Shown here piece by piece: positions 26,176-34,935 of a stretch of 64,000 bases of DNA. A program made the translations under genes and the position numbers. The DNA comes from Spirochaetota bacterium (lineage in GTDB: Bacteria > Spirochaetota > Spirochaetia > Treponematales > Treponemataceae), in assembly GCA_023443865.1 (NCBI GenBank), contig JAEZST010000018.1, forward strand, positions 124,001-188,000, written 5' to 3'. Each line of letters starts with the position of its first letter. Positions within the stretch are counted from its first letter, which is position 1. The notes beneath the pieces were generated by a model, which was not told the DNA's origin, did no database searches, and saw nothing but the letters and a program-made list of their open reading frames with translations.

Positions 26176-27234
26176 TTATGGGTGAACGCGAAACCAACGG
26201 GCCGTCGAATTCGCGAAACGGACAAGGGAAAGCATTACCGGCACCTCTACCAACACGCCTACGACGGTCGCGAGAACCACCGGAGATTCGGCGCCGAAGA
26301 GCGAAATGGCCGCGGCGACGGCAAGCTCGAAAAAGTTCGACGCCCCGATCATGCCCGCCGGCGCGGCGATATCGTGCGGCAGTTTGAGCAGTTTCGAGGC
26401 AAAATAGGCAATCGCGAAAATCAGATAGGTTTGTATCGTAAGCGGTATCGCGATAAGCGCGATATGGAGGGGATTCTCGAGGATTACCGAGCCCTGAAAC
26501 GCGAAGATGATAACGAGGGTCGCGAGCAGCCCGGCGACGGTTATGCCCGAGAACTTCGGAATGAACCGCTCCCTGAGCCATTCTTCTCCCTTCCTCGCGA
26601 TAACCGCCCTTCTGGTCGCGATTCCGCCGACCAGGGGAATGACCACGAAGAGGACCACCGAGAGGGCGAGGGTATCCCAGGGGACGGCGATGCCTCCGAC
26701 CCCGAGCAGGAAGGCCACGATGGGCGCGAAGGCGACGAGGATTATCAGGTCGTTCGTGGCCACCTGCACTACGGTGTACGCGGGGTTTCCCTTCGTCAGG
26801 TGGCTCCACACGAATACCATGGCGGTGCAGGGCGCCGCCCCGAGGAGTATCGCGCCGGAAAGGTACTCCCGCGCAAGACCGACGCTTATGAAGGCCTTGA
26901 ACGCCACGAAGAAGAAAAAGGCCGCTATGCCGTACATCGTGAAGGGTTTGACGAGCCAGTTCACTATCCACGTCACGTACAAGCCCTTGGGATTCTCGCG
27001 GATACGGCGGGCGCTCGCGAAATCGACCTTCAGCATCATCGGATATATCATGACCCAAATGAGAACCGCGATGGGGACGGAAACGTGGGCGTATTCCATC
27101 TTCCCGAGGACGGCGGGAACGGCAGGGAAGAACGTACCGATCATTACGCCGGCGGCCATGCACAATGCCACCCAAACCGACAGGTATTTCTCGAAAAATC
27201 CTATACCCGTATCCCGTTCATTCTTTACGTTCAT
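26176..27234 (-). CDS. acr3: ACR3-family arsenite efflux permease
   Basis: A 352-residue membrane protein with about ten hydrophobic helices and the ACR3 hallmark cysteine in GAAPCTAMVFVWSHLTKGNP; LIWVMIYPMMLKVDF near the N-terminus is also typical. It exports arsenite across the inner membrane using proton motive force. Its start lies 17 bases inside the end of the upstream arsR, and arsC follows 20 bases after its stop, so the three form one operon. Confidence 0.93.
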   Translation of the reverse strand: MNVKNERDTGIGFFEKYLSVWVALCMAAGVMIGTFFPAVPAVLGKMEYAHVSVPIAVLIWVMIYPMMLKVDFASARRIRENPKGLYVTWIVNWLVKPFTMYGIAAFFFFVAFKAFISVGLAREYLSGAILLGAAPCTAMVFVWSHLTKGNPAYTVVQVATNDLIILVAFAPIVAFLLGVGGIAVPWDTLALSVVLFVVIPLVGGIATRRAVIARKGEEWLRERFIPKFSGITVAGLLATLVIIFAFQGSVILENPLHIALIAIPLTIQTYLIFAIAYFASKLLKLPHDIAAPAGMIGASNFFELAVAAAISLFGAESPVVLATVVGVLVEVPVMLSLVRFANSTARWFRVHP

Positions 27235-27589
27235 GGCCGCTCCCGTTTTTATCCTGGTTTGTATCTTCCCCGCGGCAACGCGCGGGAATCTTTTTGCACA
27301 GGCACGTCTCGCTTTCAGTCGAAAGTTTCATCGCGTAATCCGACAGGAAATCGAAGGGCTCCCGAACGAGGGAGTAGTAGACCCACCGACTCTCGTGCCT
27401 GCTTTCGACGAGCCCCTCCGCGACGAGAGACGCCATGTGATGGGAAAGAGTAGGCTGCGTGATATTGAAATACGCCTGTAACTCTCCCGCGCAGCGCTCC
27501 CCGCACGAGAGGATATGGACGATGCGGGCGCGGGTATCGTCGGCGAGAACCTTCATGATCCGCGTGCCCCGATCGAAATCAATTTCCAT
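27218..27589 (-). CDS. arsR: ArsR-family metalloregulator (operon regulator)
   Basis: A winged-helix ArsR/SmtB repressor of 123 residues from the ATG at 27589. The recognition region is FNITQPTLSHHMASLVAEGL, and the metal site candidates are the cysteines in LSCGERCAGELQ at the start of that helix pair plus a C-terminal CLCKK. The frame extends to a TTG at 27625, but that TTGACA more likely serves as the -35 of the operon promoter. No Shine-Dalgarno precedes the ATG, so the mRNA may be nearly leaderless. It should derepress acr3-arsC when As(III) binds. Confidence 0.85.
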   Translation of the reverse strand: MEIDFDRGTRIMKVLADDTRARIVHILSCGERCAGELQAYFNITQPTLSHHMASLVAEGLVESRHESRWVYYSLVREPFDFLSDYAMKLSTESETCLCKKIPARCRGEDTNQDKNGSGHERKE

Positions 27590-27748
27590 AAACGAAGGAT
27601 ATGACGACGTATAGACGGTTGTCAATGTGACGTTTGGCGGCTATCGTCCGATTCGAGTCGGGTGTAGCCTTTTTAACCGAGAATTAACGAAAAGATCGGA
27701 TTTTCTAATAGATCCCGAATTGAGGCGCGGGAATAACCCGCGGCTTCC

Positions 27749-28066
27749 TTATTCAACGCCCAACAGTTTCTTCCGGTTCAGGAGTACCGTCGTTTCCGCG
27801 CATTCGGCGAGTTCAAGGACGCACGGAGCCACGAGCCGATATTCCACCATGGTTCCCCGCTTTTCGTCGCATATCAGGCCCGCTTCCTTGAGCTGGCTCA
27901 AGTGCTTCGAAGCTACCGACTTATCTATGCCTACCGCCGCGGCAAGATCGCATACGCACCAGGGCCGTTCCCTCAGGCATTCCAGGAGCTCGATGCGTAC
28001 CGGGTGCGCCAGCGCCTTGAACATATGGGCCCTGCGTTCGTACTTCGTTTTATTGGCGGTATCCAT
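27749..28066 (-). CDS. ArsR-family metalloregulator, second copy
   Basis: A 105-residue ArsR/SmtB repressor with the classic inducer site motif WCVCDLAAAVGIDKSVASKH, where the two cysteines of CVCDL sit in the recognition helix region. It is transcribed away from the DGC-protein/permease pair, and two 18-bp operator-like repeats lie between them. It probably represses itself and that pair. It is distinct in sequence from the other ArsR at 27218-27589, so the cluster carries two sensors. Confidence 0.9.
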   Translation of the reverse strand: MDTANKTKYERRAHMFKALAHPVRIELLECLRERPWCVCDLAAAVGIDKSVASKHLSQLKEAGLICDEKRGTMVEYRLVAPCVLELAECAETTVLLNRKKLLGVE

Positions 28067-28075
28067 ACCCTAATT

Positions 28076-28093
28076 GTTGCAATATTTGGAAAC
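28076..28093. promoter_or_regulatory. ArsR-operator-like 18-bp repeat, copy 2
   Basis: GTTGCAATATTTGGAAAC matches copy 1 (25442-25459) in 15 of 18 positions. It lies 10 bases before the start of the minus-strand arsR at 28066. Confidence 0.6.
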
Positions 28094-28125
28094 TTCGTCA
28101 ATATCCTCTTGACAAAAGTGTCAGA

Positions 28126-28143
28126 GTTTCTAAATATTGAAAC
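28126..28143. promoter_or_regulatory. ArsR-operator-like 18-bp repeat, copy 3
   Basis: GTTTCTAAATATTGAAAC follows a TTGACA (28109-28114) at the distance expected for a -10, in front of the DGC-protein gene. Bound repressor would block that promoter. Confidence 0.6.
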
Positions 28144-28205
28144 TATCAAGGGAATATATAACCGGATACGTACGAATTTGATCGATACGCAGAGAGGAGG
28201 AACGT

Positions 28206-28577
28206 ATGAGCGGATGCAATTGCGGCAGCGGGACGGAAACGAATTTGGTGTACGCATGCTCGGGAGCGGCGAATACCGGGCTGCTCGCCGATCAGGTAAT
28301 GAGAAAGCTCAACCGGGAATGCGGGTATTCCAGTACCTGTCTGGCCGCCATGGGCGCCGATCTTTCGGGTTTTGTGCAATCAGCGCAAAACCCGACCCGG
28401 AATATCGTGCTGGACGGCTGCAAGGTCGCCTGCGGGGCAAAGATTTTCCAGAAAAACGGGATTGCCTTTCAGCATTACGTCATGACCGATTACGGCGTTG
28501 AGAAGGGGAAAACGCCCATCACCGGCGAGATAATCGAAGACGTCGCCGCGAGAATCGCCGAAAAGGCGAAGGCGTAA
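28206..28577 (+). CDS. DGC-domain putative metal-binding protein
   Basis: A 123-residue, cysteine-rich protein: an N-terminal SGCNCGSG, then YACSGAANTGLLADQV, and the family hallmark LDGCKVACGAKIFQ. These match the DGC-domain family, small proteins thought to bind zinc or other thiophilic metals and found with arsenic and permease genes. AGGAGG precedes the ATG. The permease gene follows after two bases, and the promoter carries an ArsR-type operator. A metal-delivery or sensing role for the permease is plausible but unproven. Confidence 0.8.
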   Translation: MSGCNCGSGTETNLVYACSGAANTGLLADQVMRKLNRECGYSSTCLAAMGADLSGFVQSAQNPTRNIVLDGCKVACGAKIFQKNGIAFQHYVMTDYGVEKGKTPITGEIIEDVAARIAEKAKA

Positions 28578-28579
28578 GC

Positions 28580-29767
28580 ATGGCGAATAAAGAATTATCG
28601 CCAAACAAGGCATTGGGACTCGTCGCCCTGGTTTTTCTCGCGGCGTACTTCATTCCCTTCGACGCGCCGGTAGTCGCGGGGGCCATCCAGGAAGCCTTTT
28701 TGATGCTGGGCGAGTACGCGCGCCAGCACGTGATCCTCTGCCTGGTTCCGGCCATGTTCATCGCCGGGGCGATTACCGTATTCCTCAACCAGCGGGCGGT
28801 TATGCGCTACCTGGGGCCGGACGCGAAACGCCCCGTAGCCTACGGCGTGGCCTCGGTTTCGGGGGCTATCCTCGCGGTGTGCTCCTGCACGGTACTTCCG
28901 ATATTCAAGGGAATCTACAAAAAGGGCGCGGGGCTCGGCCCGGCGGTCGCCTTTCTCTATTCGGGCCCGGCGATCAATATTCTGGCCATCGTGCTTTCGG
29001 CAAAGGTTTTCGGATGGAAACTCGGCATGGCGCGGGCCGTCGGCGCGGTTCTTTTCTCCATCATAATCGGCCTGGTCATGGCGCTTATCTTCCGGAAAGA
29101 CGACGCGAAGCGGGCCGCCGACGCGCGGTTATTCGCCGCCCCGGACGAAAAGCCGCCCCGGAGCCTGGCGCAAATGATCGTCTACATGGCCTCGATGGCC
29201 GGGATCCTCGTATTCGCCAACTGGGCGAATTCGAAAGGCGGCAGCGCCGTATGGGACGCCGTTTTCGCGGCAAAATGGTGGGTAACCGGCGGCTTTACGC
29301 TCGTGCTCGCCTATACCCTGATCCGGTGGTTTACCGGCGCTGAACGCGTCGAATGGGTTATCGCGACCCGCGATTTCGCCTTACAGATTCTTCCCCTCCT
29401 TTTCGGGGGCGTGCTGGTCGCGGGGTTCCTTCTCGGAAGGCCCGGCCACGACGCGCTCATCCCTACCTCCTGGATCGGCAGGCTCCTCGGGGGCAATTCG
29501 GCTTTCGCGAACCTCTTCGCCGCCTTTTCGGGCGCGCTCATGTATTTCGCGACCCTGACCGAGATCCCGATCATCCAGGGCCTTCTCGGCGCGGGAATGG
29601 GGCAGGGGCCGGCGCTGGCGCTCCTCCTGGCGGGACCGTCCCTTTCCCTTCCGTCGATTCTCGTCATTAACGGGGAGCTCGGCTGGAAAAAAACCTCCGT
29701 ATACGTAATCCTCGTCGTAGCATTGTCCGCTTTGGCGGGTCTTCTCTTCGGAACCATTGTCGCCTAA
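28580..29767 (+). CDS. UPF0718/ArsP-like permease
   Basis: A 395-residue permease with about nine or ten membrane segments and the family motif LAVCSCTVLPIFKGIYKKGA in the first half, repeated in weaker form in the second (LMYFATLTEIPIIQGLLGAG). This is the PF03773-type family that includes methylarsenite exporters such as ArsP. Its substrate here is not certain; the linked DGC protein and shared arsR operator favour export of an arsenic or other thiol-reactive compound. It is the last gene of its operon. A GC-rich inverted repeat follows the stop around 29790-29810. Confidence 0.82.
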   Translation: MANKELSPNKALGLVALVFLAAYFIPFDAPVVAGAIQEAFLMLGEYARQHVILCLVPAMFIAGAITVFLNQRAVMRYLGPDAKRPVAYGVASVSGAILAVCSCTVLPIFKGIYKKGAGLGPAVAFLYSGPAINILAIVLSAKVFGWKLGMARAVGAVLFSIIIGLVMALIFRKDDAKRAADARLFAAPDEKPPRSLAQMIVYMASMAGILVFANWANSKGGSAVWDAVFAAKWWVTGGFTLVLAYTLIRWFTGAERVEWVIATRDFALQILPLLFGGVLVAGFLLGRPGHDALIPTSWIGRLLGGNSAFANLFAAFSGALMYFATLTEIPIIQGLLGAGMGQGPALALLLAGPSLSLPSILVINGELGWKKTSVYVILVVALSALAGLLFGTIVA

Positions 29768-29946
29768 CCGAACGCCAGCGCCCCGCGCGCCGGGGTCCCC
29801 GCGGGAACCCCCGATAGAAGGCGCAACCGGTCCGGGTACGTCGCGTTGAGGGGAATGTGCTTACGGTTATTTTATGTGAATATCTCCAAAAAAGCCATGA
29901 AAGAGTGGTATCATAATACGCATTATGAAACTCCATGGATTCTTAA

Positions 29947-32346
29947 ATGGCGATTAGTAATTCCCTCTCGGAGCGCGATGTATGTACGAAGTTTATTACC
30001 CCCGCGCTTAGTCGGTCCGGCTGGGACATCGATACCCAAGTCAGGGAAGAGTATTCGCTTACCAAGGGCCGTATTATCGTGCGCGGGAAGGTCCATGCCC
30101 GGGGGCAACATAAACGGGCCGATTACGTCCTTTTTTACAAGCCCAACATGCCTATCGCGGTCATAGAGGCAAAGGACGCGACCCACTCCGTCGGCTCGGG
30201 CATGCAGCAAGCCCTCGGTTACGCCGAGATGCTTCAGGTCCCCTTCGTATTCAGCTCGAACGGTAAGGGTTTTTTATTTCATGACAAACTCGCCTCGGGC
30301 CCCGTCGAACGCGAAATCTCGCTCGATGACTTTCCGTCCCCTGAATCGCTTTGGAACGGTTTACGCGCCGCGCAAGGGATGAATGCCGACCAAGAAGCTA
30401 TCGTAACGCAGGATTATTACTCGGACGGTAGCGGGAAAGCGCCGCGGTACTATCAGCTTCTCGCGATCAACAAGACCGTCGAAGCGGTCGCCCGAGGTCA
30501 GAACAGGATTCTCCTCGTCATGGCGACGGGAACCGGCAAGACGTTCACGGCCTTCCAGATCATCTGGAGGCTTTGGAAATCGAAGACGAAGAGGCGCATT
30601 CTCTTTCTCGCGGACAGGAACATTCTCGTCGACCAGACGCGAACGAACGACTTCAAGCCCTTCGGCGCCGCGATGACCAAGATCGAGAAACGCCAGGTAA
30701 ACAAGTCTTACGAGATTTACCTTTCCCTCTACCAGGCCGTTACGGGTACCGAGGAAGAGAAAAACGTCTATAAGCAATTCAGTCCCGACTTCTTCGACCT
30801 TATCGTGGTGGACGAATGCCATCGCGGAAGCGCGGCGGAGGACTCCGCGTGGCGCGCGATCCTCGATTACTTTTCGAACGCGACCCATATCGGGCTCACG
30901 GCGACGCCGAAGGAAACGAAAGAGGTTTCGAACATCGATTATTTCGGAGCGCCCATCTATACCTACTCGCTTAAGCAGGGCATAGAAGACGGTTTCCTCG
31001 CGCCGTACAAGGTTATTAGGATCGACATAGACAAGGACCTCGAGGGGTGGCGCCCGAGCGCGGGAATGGTCGACAAGCACGGAAACCTTATCGAAGACCG
31101 GATTTACAATCAGAAGGATATCGACCGTACGATCGTGTTCGAGCACCGGACGCAGGTCGTGGCGAAAAAGATTACGGAATACCTCGCGCGGATCGGGAAA
31201 TACTCGAAGACGATCGTATTCTGCGACAATATCGACCACGCCGAACGCATGCGGCAGGCCCTGGTCAACGAGAATCCCGATTTGGTCGCCGAAAACGGAC
31301 GATACGTAATGAGGATCACGGGGGACAACGAGGAAGGGAAAGCCGAGCTCGACAACTTCATTTTCCCGGAATCGAGGTATCCCGTCATCGCGACGACTTC
31401 GAAACTCATGTCCACGGGAGTCGACGCGCAGACCTGCCAGCTCGTCGTGCTCGACCAGCACATCCAGTCGATGACGGAGTTCAAGCAGATCATCGGGCGG
31501 GGCACGCGGATCAACGAGGATTACGGGAAGTTCTGGTTCACCATCATGGATTTCAAGAAGGCGACCGAGCTTTTCGCCGACAAGGACTTCGACGGCGAGC
31601 CGGTGAAGGTGTACGAGCCGAAAGACGCGGACCCGGTCGATCCCGACGAGGTCGACGGCGGGTACCCCGGAGGCAACGACGAAGGCGGCGAGGTGAACGA
31701 TCCGGGCGCAATTGTCGACGGCGGCGATTGGCTACCCACGGGCGAAGACGGCGAAGAAGGCGGCACGAGCGTCGATCCGCCGCCGGTTAAGCGGTACGTC
31801 GTTTCGAACGTCAAGGTGAAGGTACTCGCCGAGCGGGTGCAGTATCTCGACGCCTCCGGCAAATTGATTACCGAGTCGCTTAAGGAGTATACTCAGCGGG
31901 CGCTAAAGAACGAGTTCCGAAGCATGGACGAATTCCTTACCCGATGGTCCGCCGCCGAGAAGAAAGAGGCCGTCATCGGGGCATTAGAGGAACACGGCGT
32001 TTTTTTCGAGGCCCTCGCCGAGGAGATCGGGAAAGACTTCGATCCTTTCGATCTCGTGTGCCACGTCGCGTGGGACATGCCGCCTCTCACGCGGCGCGAG
32101 CGGGCCGAGAACGTCAAGAAACGGAATTACTTCGCGAAATACGGCGAGAAGGCGCGCGCGGTGCTCGAGGCGCTTCTGGAGAAATACGCCGATCAGGGCG
32201 TCGTGTCGATCGAGGAGCCGCAGATCATCAGCGTGCCCCCGGTGAGCGAGCTCGGCACGCCGATCGAGATCGTCCGCGCCTTTGGCGGCAAGGACGCCTA
32301 CGAGGAAGCGGTAAAGGAACTCGAGCGCGCGCTCTACACCGCGTGA
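29947..32346 (+). CDS. hsdR: type I restriction enzyme, R subunit
   Basis: A 799-residue motor-nuclease. The nuclease site is D59 in RADYVLFYK with E74-A-K76 (VIEAKD), of the PD-(D/E)xK type. The superfamily 2 motor has Walker A T194-G-T-G-K-T199 and the DECH box D289-E-C-H292 ([10 protein letters not shown]), followed by GLTATPKET and [13 protein letters not shown] low-complexity acidic and glycine-rich linker near residues 560-605 separates the motor from the helical C-terminal domain. It should translocate and cut DNA lacking the host methylation. It is the first gene of an R-M-RhuM-S operon, and no clear ribosome-binding site precedes this ATG. Confidence 0.93.
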   Translation: MAISNSLSERDVCTKFITPALSRSGWDIDTQVREEYSLTKGRIIVRGKVHARGQHKRADYVLFYKPNMPIAVIEAKDATHSVGSGMQQALGYAEMLQVPFVFSSNGKGFLFHDKLASGPVEREISLDDFPSPESLWNGLRAAQGMNADQEAIVTQDYYSDGSGKAPRYYQLLAINKTVEAVARGQNRILLVMATGTGKTFTAFQIIWRLWKSKTKRRILFLADRNILVDQTRTNDFKPFGAAMTKIEKRQVNKSYEIYLSLYQAVTGTEEEKNVYKQFSPDFFDLIVVDECHRGSAAEDSAWRAILDYFSNATHIGLTATPKETKEVSNIDYFGAPIYTYSLKQGIEDGFLAPYKVIRIDIDKDLEGWRPSAGMVDKHGNLIEDRIYNQKDIDRTIVFEHRTQVVAKKITEYLARIGKYSKTIVFCDNIDHAERMRQALVNENPDLVAENGRYVMRITGDNEEGKAELDNFIFPESRYPVIATTSKLMSTGVDAQTCQLVVLDQHIQSMTEFKQIIGRGTRINEDYGKFWFTIMDFKKATELFADKDFDGEPVKVYEPKDADPVDPDEVDGGYPGGNDEGGEVNDPGAIVDGGDWLPTGEDGEEGGTSVDPPPVKRYVVSNVKVKVLAERVQYLDASGKLITESLKEYTQRALKNEFRSMDEFLTRWSAAEKKEAVIGALEEHGVFFEALAEEIGKDFDPFDLVCHVAWDMPPLTRRERAENVKKRNYFAKYGEKARAVLEALLEKYADQGVVSIEEPQIISVPPVSELGTPIEIVRAFGGKDAYEEAVKELERALYTA

Positions 32347-32366
32347 TCTACAACGGGAGATACTAA

Positions 32367-33830
32367 ATGGCAATCGGAACGCTCATTAAATCGATTCAAG
32401 ATATTATGCGAAAGGACGTCGGCGTAGACGGCGACGCGCAGCGCATCAGCCAGATCGTCTGGCTCCTCTTTCTCAAGATATTCGACGACAAGGAAGAGGA
32501 ATGGGGCCTCACCGTTCCCGGCTACAAGAGCCCGCTCCAGAAACGGTTCCGTTGGTCGAGCTGGGCGAAAGACTCGGAGGGGATCACCGGGGAGGAGCTC
32601 ATCGACTTCGTCAATAACGAGCTCTTTCCCTTCCTCAAGAAGCTCTCGACGACGGAGGGAACGACGCCGCACGGGAAGGTAGTCGGCTCGGTATTCGAGG
32701 ACGCGTACAACTACATGAAATCGGGAACGCTCCTCCGGCAGGTCGTCAATACGATCGAGAAGGACGTCGACTTCAACTCGTCGAGCGACCGGCACCTCTT
32801 CGGCGACATTTACGAGAAGCTCCTCGGCGACTTGCAGTCGGCGGGTAACGCGGGCGAGTACTACACCCCGCGCGCGCTCACGCAGTTCATGGTCGACGTC
32901 ATCGATCCCCAACTCGGCGAAAAAATTCTCGATCCCGCGTGCGGCACGGGCGGCTTCCTTACCTGCGCGATCGGGCATTTGCAAGATCAGGTGAAAACCG
33001 CCAAGGACAAGGAGCGGCTCGCCGCGGGCATTCACGGAGTCGAGAAAAAGCCGCTCCCGCACATGCTCGCCATGACGAACATGATGCTTCACGGGATCGA
33101 CGTTCCGACGAATATCCGGCACGATAATACGCTTACGCGCCCGCTGAAGGACTACGGCCCGAAGGATCGCGTCGACATCGTCATCACGAATCCACCGTTC
33201 GGCGGGATGGAAGAAGACGGCATCGAGGGGAACTTTCCCCGAAAATACCAAACCCGCGAGACCGCGGACCTTTTCATGGCCCTCATTATGCACCTTCTCA
33301 AGCACGATACGGGCCGCGCGGCGGTGGTACTGCCGGACGGGTTCCTTTTCGGCGAGGGCACGAAGTCGACGCTCAAACGGGAGCTCCTGGAGGAGTTTAA
33401 TCTCCACACGATCGTACGTCTCCCGAAGGGCGTGTTCAGTCCCTATACGGGCATCAACACGAACGTGCTCTTTTTCGAGAAAGGCGGGCCGACGAAGGAC
33501 GTGTGGTTTTTCGAGCATCCCTATCCCGAGGGGTACAAGTCCTATTCGAAGTCTAAGCCGCTGACGATCAAGGAGTTCGACCGCGAGAAAGCCTGGTGGG
33601 GCGGCGCGGAACGCAAGGGCCGCAAGCAAACCGAATACGCCTGGAAGGTAAGCGCGAAGGATCTCGCCGCGCGCAATTACAACCTTGACTGCAAGAATCC
33701 TCACGAGAAAGCGATAGAACTCGGCGACCCCGACGAGCTCTGGAAGGAATACGTCGCGATCTCGAAAGACCTCGAAGCCACCCAAGCAGCCCTGAAGCAA
33801 GAGCTCGTCAAGGCGCTCGGGGGAAAGTGA
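32367..33830 (+). CDS. hsdM: type I restriction enzyme, M subunit
   Basis: A 487-residue N6-adenine methyltransferase. The S-adenosylmethionine motif is D189-P-A-C-G-T-G-G196 and the catalytic motif IV is N275-P-P-F278 in NPPFGGMEEDG. The N-terminal helical domain (LIKSIQDIMRKDVGVDGDA, IVWLLFLKIFDDKEE) is typical of HsdM. With HsdS it forms the methylase, and with HsdR the full restriction complex. Its TGA overlaps by one base the ATG of a 22-codon frame that leads into the RhuM gene. Confidence 0.95.
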   Translation: MAIGTLIKSIQDIMRKDVGVDGDAQRISQIVWLLFLKIFDDKEEEWGLTVPGYKSPLQKRFRWSSWAKDSEGITGEELIDFVNNELFPFLKKLSTTEGTTPHGKVVGSVFEDAYNYMKSGTLLRQVVNTIEKDVDFNSSSDRHLFGDIYEKLLGDLQSAGNAGEYYTPRALTQFMVDVIDPQLGEKILDPACGTGGFLTCAIGHLQDQVKTAKDKERLAAGIHGVEKKPLPHMLAMTNMMLHGIDVPTNIRHDNTLTRPLKDYGPKDRVDIVITNPPFGGMEEDGIEGNFPRKYQTRETADLFMALIMHLLKHDTGRAAVVLPDGFLFGEGTKSTLKRELLEEFNLHTIVRLPKGVFSPYTGINTNVLFFEKGGPTKDVWFFEHPYPEGYKSYSKSKPLTIKEFDREKAWWGGAERKGRKQTEYAWKVSAKDLAARNYNLDCKNPHEKAIELGDPDELWKEYVAISKDLEATQAALKQELVKALGGK

Positions 33831-33898
33831 TGGGAATGTTAGCATTAGTTGTAAAATATTGCTTAATAACTGAAATTCTGTCATTAGGAGGAAAGTGA
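33830..33898 (+). CDS. 22-codon ORF bridging hsdM and the RhuM gene
   Basis: The ATG shares one base with the hsdM stop (TGATG at 33828-33832) and the TGA shares one base with the RhuM start (TGATG at 33896-33900). The predicted peptide, MGMLALVVKYCLITEILSLG followed by GK, is hydrophobic. Both junctions carry the same 13-mer GGAAAGTGATGGG. The frame may only relay translation from hsdM to the next gene, or be a duplication scar; a functional peptide is not shown. Confidence 0.35.
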   Translation: MGMLALVVKYCLITEILSLGGK

Positions 33899-34935
33899 TG
33901 GGTGATATCCGTATTTCCGATTTCCTTATGTACAATACCGAAGACGGAAAGGCAAAGGTCCGTATTCTCGTCGACGGAGATACCTGCTGGATGACGCAAA
34001 AGGCGATGGCCGAGCTCTTTGAGACAAGCGTTCCAAACGTTAATCAACACGTTAAGCACATACTCGAGGAAGGTGAACTGGACGAAGATTCAGTTATTAA
34101 GGATTACTTAATAACTGCCTCTGACGGAAAAACCTATAAAACAGCGCATTTTCGGCTGGAAATGGTTCTCGCCGTCGGATATCGGGTTCGTAGCCCACGG
34201 GGTACGCAGTTCCGCCGTTGGGCGACCGAGGTCTTGAGTGAATTTCTCGTGAAAGGTTTTGCCCTCGACGACGAGCGGCTCAAGCAAGGCCAATCCGTTT
34301 TCGGCAAGGATTATTTCGAAGAACTTCTCGAGCGCATCAGGGATATCCGGGCGAGCGAGCGTCGATTTTACCAGAAGATTACCGACATCTACGCGACCGC
34401 CGTCGATTACAACCCGAAAGCCCCCGTTACCCAGACGTTTTTTGCCACCGTTCAGAACAAGCTTGAGTGGGCTATTACGGGCATGACGGCGGCCGAAATC
34501 ATCAAAGCCCGCGCCGACGCGAACGAGCCGAAGATGGGATTGACGACCTGGAAACAGGCGCCTGACGGCCCGATCCGGAAGCAGGACGTTACGGTCGCGA
34601 AGAACTATCTCCAGGCGGACGAGCTCGAGGCCTTGAATCGCATCGTGTCAATGTATCTCGATTACGCCGAAGATCAGGCGAAACGCCACAATCCGATGAC
34701 GATGCAAAAGTGGGCGGACAAGCTCGACGCGTTTCTCGAGTTCAACGATCGCCCGGTGTTGAAGAATCCCGGCAAGATTCAAAAAGACGTGGCCGATCGG
34801 CTCGCCCTCGAGCAGTTCGCGCTCTTTGAACCCCAACAACGAGCCGAGCTGGATGCCCGCTCTTCCGACTTTGACCGTATGGTCGAGTCGATGAGGCACT
34901 TACCAAAGCCAAAAAAAGACAGCGAGAAAAAATGA
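33898..34935 (+). CDS. RhuM-family protein within the restriction operon
   Basis: A 345-residue protein of the RhuM family, defined by an N-terminal part such as TCWMTQKAMAELFETSVPNV and YKTAHFRLEMVLAVGYRVRS (an HTH-like, Bro/KilA-N-adjacent region), and a C-terminal helical domain (QKWADKLDAFLEFNDRPVL). I start at the ATG at 33898, after AGGAGG; a GTG one codon earlier is possible. RhuM genes often lie inside type I restriction operons, but their role is unknown; suggestions of virulence or toxin activity rest on one Salmonella name. Its 3' end overlaps hsdS by four bases, so it is expressed with it. Confidence 0.85.
   Translation: MGDIRISDFLMYNTEDGKAKVRILVDGDTCWMTQKAMAELFETSVPNVNQHVKHILEEGELDEDSVIKDYLITASDGKTYKTAHFRLEMVLAVGYRVRSPRGTQFRRWATEVLSEFLVKGFALDDERLKQGQSVFGKDYFEELLERIRDIRASERRFYQKITDIYATAVDYNPKAPVTQTFFATVQNKLEWAITGMTAAEIIKARADANEPKMGLTTWKQAPDGPIRKQDVTVAKNYLQADELEALNRIVSMYLDYAEDQAKRHNPMTMQKWADKLDAFLEFNDRPVLKNPGKIQKDVADRLALEQFALFEPQQRAELDARSSDFDRMVESMRHLPKPKKDSEKK

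Noticed and set aside
32334..33935. 533-residue minus-strand frame opposite hsdM
   Set aside because: Antisense shadow of a clear methyltransferase gene.
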